A stretch of DNA of 64,000 nt from Piliocolobus tephrosceles (Eukaryota; Chordata; Mammalia; Primates; Cercopithecidae), in the NCBI RefSeq assembly GCF_002776525.5, contig NC_045436.1:46531552-46595551 (forward strand). The letters run 5' to 3'. Under the pieces are notes generated by a model. It was not told the DNA's origin and did not search any database. It saw only the letters and a list, made by a program, of their open reading frames with translations. Shown piece after piece: positions 38,891-50,886 of the stretch (position 1 is the stretch's first letter; each line of letters starts with the position of its first letter). A program made the position numbers and the translations under genes.

Positions 38891-40102
38891 TTAAAAATTT
38901 CATTTTTTCCATTTGTCAATTTTTGCTTTTGTTGCAATTGCTATTGGCGTCTTCATCATGAAATCTTTGCCCATGCCTGTTTCCTGAATAGTATTGCCTA
39001 GGTTTTCTTCCAGGGTTTTTATAGTTTTGGATTTTACATTTAAGTTTTTAATCCATCTTAAGTTAATTTTTGTGTAAGGTATGAGGAAGGGGTCCAGTTT
39101 AAACTAAAGAGCTTCTGAACAGCAAAAGAAACTATTAACAGAGTAAACAGACAACCTACAGAATGGGAGAAAATTTTTTCCAACTATGCATCTGACAACG
39201 GTCTAATATCTACAAGGAACTTAAACACATTTACCAAAAAAAAAAAAAAAAAAAAAAAAACAAACTCTATAGAAAAGTGAGCAAAGGATATGAATAGACA
39301 CTTCTCAAAAGGAGACATTTATGTGACCAAAGATCATATGAAAACAAGCTCAGCATCACTGACCTTTAGAGAAATGCAAGTCAAAACCACAATGAGATAC
39401 CATCTTACACCAGTCAGAATGGCAAATATTAAGAAGTAAAAAAATAACAGATGCTGGCAAAGTTATACAGAGGAAGGAATGGTTATACACTGTTGGTGGG
39501 AGTGTAATTAGTTCAACCACAACCAAATTTCTTCCACAATGGTGGAAGAAAGTGTGGAAGACAGAGATTCCTCAAAGACCTAAAAACAGAAATACCCTTC
39601 AACCCAGCAATCCCATGACTTGGTATATACCCAAAAGAATATAAATCATTGTATTATAAAGACACATACACATGTATGTTCATTGCAGGACTGTTTACAA
39701 TAGCAAAAACATGGAATAAACCTAAATGCCCATCGATGACAGCTAGGATAAAGAAAATGTGCTACATATACACCATAGAATACTATGCAGCCATAAAAAA
39801 GAATAAGATCATGTCCTTTGCAGGGATATGGATGGAGCTGGAGGCCATTATCCATACCAAACTAATACAGGAATAGAAAACCAATAAGTCTCACTTATAC
39901 ATGGGAGCTAAGCAACGAGAACATGTGGACACAGGAATGGGAACAACACACACTGGTGCCTATAAGAGGATAGAGATTGGGAGGAGGGAGAGAATCAGAA
40001 AAAATAACTAATGGGTTCTAGGGTAGTACCCATTTAAGTTTACCTATGTAACAAACTTGCACATGGACACATGAACTTAAAAGAAAAGTTAAAAATTTCA
40101 TT
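38891..40102 (+). mobile_element. L1 insertion with 5' inversion (twin priming)
   Basis: Perfect 14-bp target duplications ttaaaaatttcatt at 38891-38904 and 40089-40102. The body starts with about 195 bp of L1 ORF2 in reverse (38905-39099) and then switches at gtccagttt/aaactaaagagc to plus-strand ORF2 C-terminus and 3'UTR (39100-40088). The reversed part corresponds to ORF2 DNA just upstream of where the plus part begins. An internal A-run of about 27 (39235-39260) replaces a shorter one in the family. Fragment 39649-39876 is residual ORF2 coding. Confidence 0.93.
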
Positions 40103-40443
40103 CGTTTTTCTATCTGTGTGAATACTTTTGCCTAGGTCCTTCGAAATTTAGATTTTTTTAACTGCTCCCCATTGTGTCTTCTCTTAGAAGTGGAAAAGCT
40201 GAAGTTTTGTTAGTGCAGTCTGTGTCCTGAGTTGCAAACTGCTTTCTTCATCTCATCTCAATCTGAGCTTCCCTTTTCCCCAGTTAAAGGAGAATCTGTC
40301 CTCCCTGGCTTCTAGCTTTTATTGAATCAAATTTTTTCCTCTTTTTTTTTTTTTGGCCTGGGTTTTCCTTTAATTACACCTTACACTGTGGCCTCTCTTC
40401 TTCCTTGGGAGAAGCAGAGAAGTATGAAGTTTATCAATCCTAC
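40103..40443. other. Unassigned sequence with a short T-run
   Basis: No recognised repeat apart from a T12-type run near 40343-40354. Confidence 0.5.
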
Positions 40444-40566
40444 TTGTGATTTCATCCTTCTGTTATAGCTTCTCCGGTTGTGAGTTGTGATTTCATCCTT
40501 GTGCTACAACTTCTCAGGTTGTGAGTTGTGATTTCATTCATGTGTTACAGCTTTTCAGGTGGTGAG
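40444..40566 (+). repeat. Minisatellite, three tandem 41-bp units
   Basis: Units at 40444-40484, 40485-40525 and 40526-40566. Each starts ttgtgatttcat and ends in ggttgtgag or ggtggtgag. They differ at a handful of positions. Confidence 0.93.
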
Positions 40567-40787
40567 CGTGTGCCAAAGTTTTATTTCAAACTTACAATAG
40601 GGAAGAGGCTTCTAAGAAAGCCAGTTCAACGATTTCCTCTTAGTAGAGGTATCTTAGGGGGAAATGCATGGTTATGTAATCATTATTAGATTATATATTT
40701 TTAAAAAGCATGTATAGTTTAAGATCATTAAGCCTATTACAAGATGACTACAAGCTGGTGGTGTTACTCTAATTTCTCCAAAGGAGT

Positions 40788-41088
40788 TTTTTTTTTCTTT
40801 TTCTTTTTTTTTTTTTTTTATGACAAGGTCTCACTCTGTTGCCATAGCTCGCTGCAGCCTTGATCTCAGGGGCTCAAGTGATCCCCCTACCTCAGCCTCC
40901 CTAGTTGCTGGGACTACAGGCATGTACCACCATGCCCAGCTAATTTTGTTTTGTTTATAAAAAATTTCCAGAAGAAATAACGTCTTTCTATGTTCCTCAG
41001 GCTGACCTCAAACTCCTGAGCTCAAGTGATCCTCTTGCCTCGACCTCCCAAAGTGCTGAAATGAGAGGCATGAATCCCTGCGCCTAGA
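40788..41088 (-). mobile_element. AluJ, reverse, with small internal deletion
   Basis: Diverged AluJ wording (gacctcaaactcctgagctc, ctcaagtgatcc). The segment between ctctgttgcc and atagctcgctgcagcc lacks about 25 bp. Flanks ccaaaggagttt and caaaaggagttt are the probable target duplication. Confidence 0.9.
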
Positions 41089-42278
41089 CTCAAAAGGAGT
41101 TTGGATCTTGTGAGAGTTTATTAGAAAATTGCTTCAGCATTTTATTATAATAATAATTATATTATTAAGGTCCTGCTAATTATATAACTCAGAGTTCTAC
41201 CTCAGCTCAGATATGGGCAATTCTCTCTCTCTGTCTCTCCTTTTTGTTTTTTTGATGGAGTAATTTTTTAAAGAACCATCTTGATCAAGAAAAAATTTGT
41301 CTTACTGCATTCTATCCTAAGTGTATTAATGGAGTTTGATGCTTAGTCACTTTTTACATATTTCACGAGTGGTGGAAATTAGACATAGATTTAATTTGCA
41401 CCATTACAATTGGCAGCAATATTTTTATCCACATTGTTAATAGGCCATTAAGCTATTTTCTAGTTAAAATTTTTAAACATTTTTAAAATCAGTACATGTC
41501 TTACAACTGAATATATATACGCTCCCACGCATACACCCACAGCCACCCTCCCTCACCACGCCCAGTAGAGCCATTGTTGTATTGAAGGTAGGTTTTAAAT
41601 AAATGTAAAAACTACCTGTAGCATTATACAAACTGGCCCATGTTGCTTTTCATTGTTAGCTTCCTGAAAGTAGGCTGCTTTTTGGGTTTCTTCATTGTTT
41701 AATCTCTTTCTTGTGCCTCAACTCTCAGCAGAGTAACATAATATAGTCTAGTCTCCATTCTGTGAGAAGCTCTCACTATTCGTTGATTGGAGTGAGAAAG
41801 GGGAAGGGAGGATTTTTTTTCCTCCTTGGGTGGAGAAACAGGAGTGGCTGCGGCACTGTGCTCCAGATGGTATCCCTTCCTCTCAAACTGGTGATTCCTG
41901 GTTGCTTGGGAGCCTCTTCTCATGATGGAGATTCCCCCCATCACTGTCTTGGGTTTGCAGTAGTTAATAACTCTATTCTCTCTTTCTTTGAGCAAGGCTA
42001 CCTGAGTGTGTTTTTAATCCATGAGTGTAGAGGAAGGGAAATTGCCTTCATTAGTTCGGCCTTGTGGTAAAAACAAAACCAAACAAGACCCTCCCCCCAG
42101 CCTCCCCTTAATCCCTCCCCCCACAAAAAAAAAAAAAAAAAAAAAAAAAACTATAGAAAAAAATCAAGTTTTACCTGCCAAGGTGATTGGTTCTTAGTAG
42201 TACTCTGGGTTATTATTCTGTTAAAGATGTCTTTATCTCTTTTTTCTATCTGAATTATATTATAAAAAGTCTCCTTCT
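41089..42278. other. Unassigned sequence ending in an A-run
   Basis: Contains a C-rich then A-rich stretch (42090-42152, with about A28 at 42125-42152) that looks like a retroposed tail, but no body is recognised upstream. Overlapping open frames on both strands at 41699-42070 show no family. Confidence 0.45.
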
Positions 42279-42540
42279 GGCCGGTGGCAGTGGCACACAC
42301 CTGTAATCCCAGAACTTTGGGAGGCTGAGGCAGGTGGATCATGAGGTCAAGAAATGGAGACCATCCTGGCCAACATGGTGAAACCCCGTCTCTACTAAAA
42401 ATACAAAAATTAGCCAGGTGTGGTGGTGCATTGCCTGTAGTCCCAGCTACTCGGGAGGCTGAGGCAGGAGAATCGCTTGAACCCCGGAAGGTGGAGGTTA
42501 CAGTGAGCCGAGATCACACCACTGCACTCCAGCCTGGTGA
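42279..42540 (+). mobile_element. AluS, 3' truncated, no A-tail
   Basis: Starts ggccggtggcagtggc and is normal up to actccagcctggtga, where it stops without the final bases or A-tail. Flanks ctccttct (42271-42278) and ccccttct (about 42549-42556) could be a short imperfect duplication. Confidence 0.9.
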
Positions 42541-42556
42541 GAGAGGCCCCCTTCTG

Positions 42557-44439
42557 CAATCCCTTAATCACAGACCAGGCTCCTGAAGGAAAGTCATGAA
42601 GGCTGACTAAAACCCCTGGAGTGCTGCATATCGTATGCCTTATAGTATTGGGTGTGGTGCTTGGCGCACACTTAGCAATGGCATCATATTTTGCTAGTGG
42701 TGGGTGCGTGTGGCAAGGACTGGTGGCAGACAGGGCTTCTTATCAATAGCACCACTGGCAGGAACTACTATTCCTCAATCTTGCTATTCTAGAAATGAGA
42801 TTTTCTCAGTATAGGGGATAATTTGCTGCTCCATTGATGACTCATACTGACAAAATTTCCATGATTTTGATAGATATACATGAATGCTAATTAATTTATA
42901 ATGGAGCACACCTGTTTGTAGTAACAAGAATACTCATAATCCTCTCTCTAAGACACCCTTCTTTCTAGTTATCCAGAAATCTGAAAAACTGAACTATTAA
43001 TTGTAGAGTAGCATGTATACCAGGCATCGGAACAAAAGTATAGAGTCAATATTTGGGGAAAATATTTTGTCTAAGCTTTAGGAAATAAAAATGAAATCTC
43101 ACTAGCCTATTTCTTTAGCAAAAGTTGTTTTACTGATTGCAGTTGATTAAGATAATTAGTGCCCAAGAGAAAATTGGAATTAGGAAGCAGATAAAAAGGG
43201 GAGGGAGCTTACTACTGCAAGAAAAATCGTGACATGACCATCTTATTGGTGATTAAAATCCAGACACCCAAGGATTTTCCAAGAGCCCCAAACAAAATAA
43301 TTGTCAGCTAGAAATAGACAAAAAAATTTTGCCTGGGCCTCAGATTTAAAATACAAAATAATCCTCAAGGAAGTAACTGTGAATAGAAGTAAAACATTAC
43401 AAGAAACTACCTGAATATTAGAAATGTGATGAATTTTAAAAAGTGGTAAACTGAAAAAAATGACAAAACCCATTTTTTCTTTTCTTTTTCTTTCTTTTAT
43501 TTTTTTCTTTTTTACAGAAAGAGAGACTATTTTGAATGAATCTGTGCCAAGTTTGTTTAAAATGCCTACTTAAACAAATGGGGATGTCAGAATATCTGTA
43601 ATTACTATTTCTGAATTTCCTGTAAAGCCTATTTTGCAATACTGTGTTTGGGAGTCTTTTACCCCAGTTTGTGAGGAGATGAGGAATCAAAGGAAATAAG
43701 CTGGCATGAAAAAAGAAAATAATTAAAAATATAAGAATAAGAGATCTGAGCTGTACAAACACCTGAGATCATTAACATATATAACAGATCTGTGTCATAA
43801 GAAAGTAATGTCTGAGCAGATAAATAATACAATTTATTTGATTTTTTTGGTCTGAGAATTAAATAATCATTGAATTTAATGAAAGGTAGACATTTAGACA
43901 AACTGTTTGGATGAAAAAGGAGGGAGGAAAAGCAAGGCTTTAAAGGAAAAAAAATCCAACTAGGCATCATAATCTTGGGAAAGAGAAATTATATAAACAT
44001 CAACAAATTTGGATCTGCTATTGCATTTTATCTTTTACGTGTTAGTTATTTTGAAAGAAATGTCAAGTTATCTTTTGTTTCTTGCCTATAAAAATGGGAA
44101 AAAATATACTCTTGGAATGGAGATTATGTCATGCTTCATGCTGTATCCTCAGCACCTAGAACAACATGTAGCCTCAAGCAAGGCATCCAGGAATAATTTT
44201 TAACTAAATGAATAAAACAAGCAGTGAGTCTCACCTGACATCTTCAGGAGGATGTCAGGATCATCATACTACATATGATCAGAATGATGTACAATCATCA
44301 AAATTGTATGAAGGAACTTCAAATCTGTAAACAACAGGTAAATGAGGAGTTCTGTTAGAGATGAAGTCACAGCTCAGTGGGAAGGGAAGTTGTCAATGCA
44401 GGTTGAGACTGGACAGATCAGGACCTGACTGTGTAAAAA
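42557..44439. other. Mostly unassigned; L2-like piece at about 44000-44215
   Basis: The only recognisable part is reduced L2 3'-end wording (atcctcagcacctagaac, then aactaaatgaataaa). A pyrimidine tract lies at 43473-43516. Confidence 0.4.
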
Positions 44440-45425
<986 letters not shown>

Positions 45426-46670
45426 AGAACAAAATGTCTAGGCAGACAAGTCATTGGAAAGCTCTTCATAAGCAAGTTTTAGGAGAACTAAATTTATGTT
45501 CATACTGATTATAAGAACATGACAATGATTTTTGTTTTTCTACGAACAGAAACAAACAATCACTATTTAAAAAAACAAACAAACACCACCTCTGGATTGA
45601 TGGTTGTCAAATAGAAACCTACATATATTAAAATACTTGTGTTATTTTCACTGCTATCATACTGACAGACCTCACCACTTGTACTGACTTTGAAATAGCA
45701 ATGAAGCAAGAGCAAAATGGTTTTATTTATTCATTTTTGGATGGGTGCTAAGGATATTTTTATCCATAGTCAAGAACTAATTTAAAAGCATATTATTTGG
45801 TATGGAGGTGGCATGAAATAAAAAGAATACTAAAAGTTTCTATTTGTTCAGTTAAAAATTGGGAACAGGCAAAGTAAATAACATATGTACCACAGTTACA
45901 GGTTATGGAAATTTAAGAAGAAAATAAATACCTAGGGAAAAGAAAGGAATAAACTCCATGAGAGAAAAAAGAAAAGGGATAAGAATGCTTGTAGGGGAGC
46001 AAACTTTCATGCTGAATGGGCCTGGCAGATGGTATTGGTGCTAACTGGCTGGATAGAGACTGAGGGGATGGAGACTTGTTCTGTCTGGAAGTACAGAAGT
46101 GACTCTGTGCTAGCTCTTTGATCCTATGGGACTAGGACCTTATGTTGCCAGATCTTGTGTGTTTTTAAGAGGCATCTGAAATATGGAATGTTTTTAACAT
46201 TCATATTTTATTTAAATGTTGACATCAATTTTAGATTTTGAGAAACAGGGAGGACTCCATACAAAAGTATATATTTGAGAGTTAGATTCTTTAAGGCAAA
46301 GAGAGAATGATGGAAAAAGGCATAGGAATTTTGAGGCAAGAGGGGAAAGTGGAAGGCAGCCAGGCAAGGAAAAGCAGAGGTGAGAAAGAGAGAGAGTAAT
46401 TGAAATATAAGGGCCTTTATCTCTTGCTCACCCTACCCAGTCTGCATCTCCACACACCTGCTCATAAAGACAGGAAACACCCTTTCCAAAGCCACAGCTC
46501 CTTAAATCAGTTCAAGCGTCTGCTCATTTGAGGCAGCATCATTTTCCTCTTCCTCACCAAGTTCTTGGGTGAAAATGGACACCATAACCTTTAAGTGGTG
46601 CCACCAGTTCCACAGGTAGCATCCACAAATTCTGCTGATGGTTTTGGACATTCTTTCAAAAGCTCCATAC
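45426..46670. other. Unassigned sequence
   Basis: No gene, RNA or recognised repeat. AT-rich to about 45950, then of mixed composition. Confidence 0.5.
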
Positions 46671-46834
46671 ATTAGCCAGGCCTGGTAGCATGGGACTGTA
46701 GACCCAGCCACTAAGGAGCCTAAGACAGGAGGATCCCTTGAGCCCAGAGGTTGAAGGCTGCAGTGAGCCTTGATTGTGCCACTGCACTCTAGCCTGGGTG
46801 ACAGAGTGAGAACCTATCTAAAAAAAAAAAAAAA
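46671..46834 (+). mobile_element. Alu right-half or FRAM-like fragment
   Basis: attagccaggcctggtagca to actctagcctgggtgacag with an A14 tail. Only about half an Alu, old. Confidence 0.85.
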
Positions 46835-46994
46835 TTTTAAAATGTCCCTCAAAATTCTTTTTTAACTGGCCTAATAAAATTTGGTTGGTATATGACCTGG
46901 CATTCTTTCTGGGCTTTCCAGTTCTTTCTAGTTGAGCTAGCTTTCTAGTCTTCGAAAGGTTTGTTCCTCTTATTTATCTCTCTCTATATTTTCC

Positions 46995-47105
46995 CAATTT
47001 TTCCCCTCACTGCTTTCCTCCTTTCCTTTCTCCCTCTCTCTCCACTTTCCCTTCCTTTCCCTTCCCTTCCTTCTATCCTTTCTCCCTTTTTCCCTTCTCT
47101 ACTTT
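46995..47105 (+). repeat. Pyrimidine-rich low-complexity tract
   Basis: More than 90 percent C/T over about 110 bp, with CCCTT and CTCT motifs. Confidence 0.8.
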
Positions 47106-47664
47106 AAAAAAATTCTTTCTCAAATAGCTCTCTTAAATGGAAAAATCTGCTTTCACATTTCCTTAGCCTTGCTGCATACGCAGACACACAGGCTTGGCAT
47201 TTAAAATCTGACATACATTTATCTTGGGTTTACAATGAACTCTTCACAAATGTTTTTCAGCTTCCTGTGGGTTATTGAATTTTTAAATGCTATTATGCAA
47301 TTTTTCCCCTGACTAATCTTTACAGATTTTTCATGTTCTTCTTCTATAATTAAATAACTAGGATGGACTTTTTTTTTCAGTTTGCTTTCTCTCTTTCACT
47401 GGTTTGCTCAATTTAGGTGGCATCATGACGAATATGTATCCAGGCCTCACACCATAATGCACTGTGCAAGGTGATGGTGATCTAGGGAACACTATGATAC
47501 TGTTCTTATTCTCAAGTTGCCTGTAATCAATTTGGGATTCATCAAGATGGGGAGACAAGATACACATGAAAAGATAAATGATGATAGAGACTCATATATG
47601 CCAGAGTGCTGAATTTAAAAAATTAATAAATAAAAAATTATTTTGCCTGGGATAATCAGAGGAG
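47106..47664. other. Unassigned sequence
   Basis: Nothing recognised. Confidence 0.45.
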
Positions 47665-48090
47665 AAAGGATAGAAGCAAACACTCTGAGCGTTTACTATG
47701 TGCTAGGCATTTCCCATGTGCCATTTTTCTTTTCTGTGGTTTTTTTTTTTTTTTCTTCAACAGTTTCACCCTTGTTGCCCATGCTGGAGTGCAATGGCAT
47801 GTCTCTGCTCATTGCCACCTCCACCTCCCAGGTTCAAGCAATTCTCCTGCCTCCTTCTCCCAGGTAGCCGGGATTACCAGGTGCCTGCCACCATGCCTGG
47901 CTAATTTTTTTTAGTTTTAGTAGAGATGGGGTGTTACCATGGTGGCCAGGCTGGCCATTTTTCATTACTTAGCTTTTTCAAAAAACTGGTGTAGTTTATA
48001 ATGTTTTTCAAAATGATGAATCTAAGACTCAGAGAGATCAAAGTGACTTTTCCAAGAACACAGAGTTAGTAAATTGAAGATCCAGGATCT
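47665..48090 (+). repeat. MIR SINE split by an Alu
   Basis: Left part has gagcgtttactatgtgctag; right part has aatgatgaatctaagactc, agagagatcaaagtgac and acacagagttagtaa. Both are MIR wording in order, with the Alu between them. Confidence 0.65.
47730..47953 (-). mobile_element. Alu, reverse, 5' truncated
   Basis: Runs from a T-run at 47740-47754 to ggccaggctg. Target duplication gccatttttc at 47720-47729 and 47954-47963. Confidence 0.93.
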
Positions 48091-50082
48091 GAAAGAGTCA
48101 TGACATGTTTGGGAGTCTGAGAGAGGAAGAGGATCCTTAGGGGGTCTAGGAGAGAGAAAAGTTTCAATGATAAAAACTGGATTGTACAATGCTTGGAATG
48201 CCAACTTCTTAGTGTATACTTAGTGTGCACTAGAAGATGGTTCTATTCTGGTGAAATGCTGTGCTACTTTACACAGGTAACATATCTACTAAAATATTCC
48301 TATTTCAAATAGGAGTTTAGAAAACACATCACATTCTACACATCTTTTTGTCTATCAGTTACTGGTCTAGATAGCTATCCTGCAGAAATACTGGCATAGT
48401 GCACATATAAGGGGTTTATTATAGCATTGCCTATAATAGTGAAAAGAGCAGAATTAACCTATGTGGCAGAGACTGGCTAGATGCATATAAAGCCTGTTTC
48501 CACTTCCTGGCACGAACTCAACCACATTTCTCAGCCCTTTTGGTGGTCTGTATGACTATGACCAGATCTTGCCAAAAGAACTTGAGTAGGAGAGATAAAT
48601 CACTTCCAGTACAAGCAAGGCACGGAAGAGTGGGTGTGGCTTCACCTTTTCTCTTTCTTCCTGTCTGCTGGGTAAGGAAGGAGCCTGAGGCCTGAAGGGC
48701 CATGGTAAAAAGAACATGCCCTGTGACACTTTGGATGGTGACATGAGCTCAGCCTAAACTTTACTACTCAAAGTTTCAGCATTGTTTGTTTTAGGTGTTA
48801 GCCTATCGTAATTAATAAAAGCTAATATACATCTAGAGGAATGACTTAATAACTTACGCTTACTTCCATATTATGGACGGCTATGTGGCAGGTTGCAAGC
48901 ACTGGGCAGATTTTTGATCCTGTCATAGAAACATCTCCAAGATATGTTGGTAAGCATTAAAAGCATTTCACAAAATAATATGTATAGAATCCCACTTACA
49001 AACACCTGCCTTCTCAAACTGTTTGTGTGTATGTGTATGAGAACGCATACATAGAAAAATAGTTAAAAGAACACTGGACTTGAACAAAGGGGACCTTCAC
49101 ATTTTGCTTTATCTACTGTATTATTGGAATTTTTAATGATAAAAATGTATGTATTATTTTTTAAATATAAAAGACAAAAAATTGTCCAGACATTTTTACA
49201 GGTTTGTTGTAAGGCTCAATTAATATAATAATTATAAATATTATTAGAAGAAGTGCTAAATAGATACCAGATATTTTTATTATGACAAACCTTTTCAAAT
49301 ATCTCTTGCTAAGATGTCTACTTAGATTTCTAACCAAGCTATAATTTTTTGTACCATAGGAACATTTTTCAAAGTTTCAGGTTGCTAGGCTATCTCAGCT
49401 GCTTATTAAAGAATCACTGTGGTTACAATTTGAGATGCCTCCTATCCTCTTATGCTTTTTGCCTCACTCATTTTCCTCTCCCACTCACTTCTTCTAGAGA
49501 GCAAATATTATTAGGGGTAGGGAAAGAGTTCTCTTTCCTCTGAGAGTGACATAGAAACTTTTTCCCAATTAAATAAAAAAGATGCATAAATGGGGTTAAG
49601 AGGTGCTCACATGACAGGAGTTTTCAATTGTCTGCTTTGGAGAGAGAGATGGTAAATAATAAGGATGTAAGAATGTCAGAAGGAGCAGCAGATAATTCTA
49701 GTTGATTGGGAGACTTGAAGGCAAATGGAAGTTGTTCCTCTAATTAGTTTAAATAGCAGTTAATTCAAAGGCAATTGGTAAGTAGACCAGAGCGTAGGTG
49801 TAAATGAAAGTCCCCAATAAGAAGAAACTAGAGGAAGCAGCATGGACATGCATCTGAACTGGCCTGGGTTTGAATCTTGATTTAATTAACTACATCATGT
49901 GCAATTTGGCAGTATAAAATGTTTTTCAAATACTTAAGACTGTGTTTGGTACCCATGAGGCATTCCATCACTGTTTTTAAAAATGTGTTTTTAAGAACTG
50001 ATTTTTAATGAGTATTACGCTTAAAAATTATTGTTCATGTCACTATTCTGCTAAACAACTTTCTGTTTGTGAGGGTCATTCT
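48091..50082. other. Mostly unassigned; possible old LTR at 48490-48830
   Basis: The part 48490-48830 has a weak MLT1-like feel (cttcctgtctgctgggtaag, a late aattaataaaag). The rest is AT-rich with no gene or repeat recognised. Confidence 0.3.
48446..48492 (+). repeat. Left arm of a 47-bp inverted duplication
   Basis: Reverse complement of 50083-50129 at 46 of 47 positions, with a perfect core of 42 bp starting gaattaacctatgtgg at 48451. Confidence 0.95.
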
Positions 50083-50129
50083 CTTTATATGCATCTAGCC
50101 AGTCTCTGCCACATAGGTTAATTCCGCTC
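50083..50129 (-). repeat. Right arm of the 47-bp inverted duplication
   Basis: Lies exactly against the broken 3' side of the Alu that starts at about 50130. See the partner at 48446-48492. Confidence 0.95.
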
Positions 50130-50341
50130 AAATTCCCAGACTCAGGAGATCTCCTCACCTAGCCTCCCGAGTATCTGGGACTACAGGGATGTGCCACCAC
50201 ACCCAGCTAATTTTTTTTTTTGGTAGAGACAGGGTTTTGCCATGTTGCCTAGGCAGGTCTCGAACTCCTAAGTTGAAGGCATCTGCCTGCCTCCACACCC
50301 CAAAGTGGTGGGATTACAGGTGTGAGCCACTACACCCAACC
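50130..50341 (-). mobile_element. Alu, reverse, lacking its 3' part and A-tail
   Basis: Recognisable from ctcctcacctagcctcccg to gtgagccactacacccaac. The T-run and the rest of the 3' monomer that should stand on the left are absent and replaced by the inverted 47-bp segment. No target duplication is seen. Confidence 0.9.
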
Positions 50342-50371
50342 TCGCCAATTTTAGTTAATAGGAAATCTCAG

Positions 50372-50530
50372 GACCTGAGAGGAGGAGAAGGAGGAAGGGA
50401 GATTGAGAAGAACAATGAAAGGATGAGGAGGAGTTGAAGGAAAGAAGAGGATAAAATGGAGAAGGGTATTAGGAGGAAGAATGGGAGAGGAAGGGGACAG
50501 AATAAAGTGAAGGAGAAGGAGGAGAAATAA
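50372..50530 (+). repeat. Purine-rich (GGA/GAA)n-like tract
   Basis: About 160 bp, largely A/G with gaggagaaggagg motifs and few pyrimidines. Low complexity; could form triplex DNA. Confidence 0.8.
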
Positions 50531-50886
50531 ATGTGATTAAAGTCATGTTTATTTGCGTGTCTAGATCACAAAAATGTTTTTTGTTCAATAGATAGTAGGA
50601 TAAAATTATTTCTCTTTTTAATGTAAAGTTTTTATGACAACTTTTACTTTTACATTGTCTGATTAGTTGGCACCTTACTCCCAGAAGTAATGTATCAGTG
50701 GTGTTATTATTTGTACTGCTACCTATTTTATTAAAATTAAAATTTTCTTTGATTGTCCTGGCATTAATTTGCTAATCACATAAAAATATCTATATATCAG
50801 TATTTTCTGCTAGAAAGTTTAGAAGAGGTATGGTTCAAATGTATTGATATATTGATAAAAAGAAAATAAATTATTAAAAGATTACA
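50531..50886. other. Unassigned AT-rich sequence
   Basis: No feature recognised. Confidence 0.5.

Noticed and set aside
40444..40566. CRISPR-like array
   Set aside because: Units are contiguous 41-mers without spacers in a primate genome; it is a minisatellite.
41699..42070. Paired open frames on both strands
   Set aside because: They overlap each other in opposite orientation, and no homology or codon bias can be argued from sequence alone.
43473..43520. Polypyrimidine tract plus tttacag as a splice acceptor
   Set aside because: No open exon or donor partner can be shown downstream; such motifs are common in AT-rich DNA.
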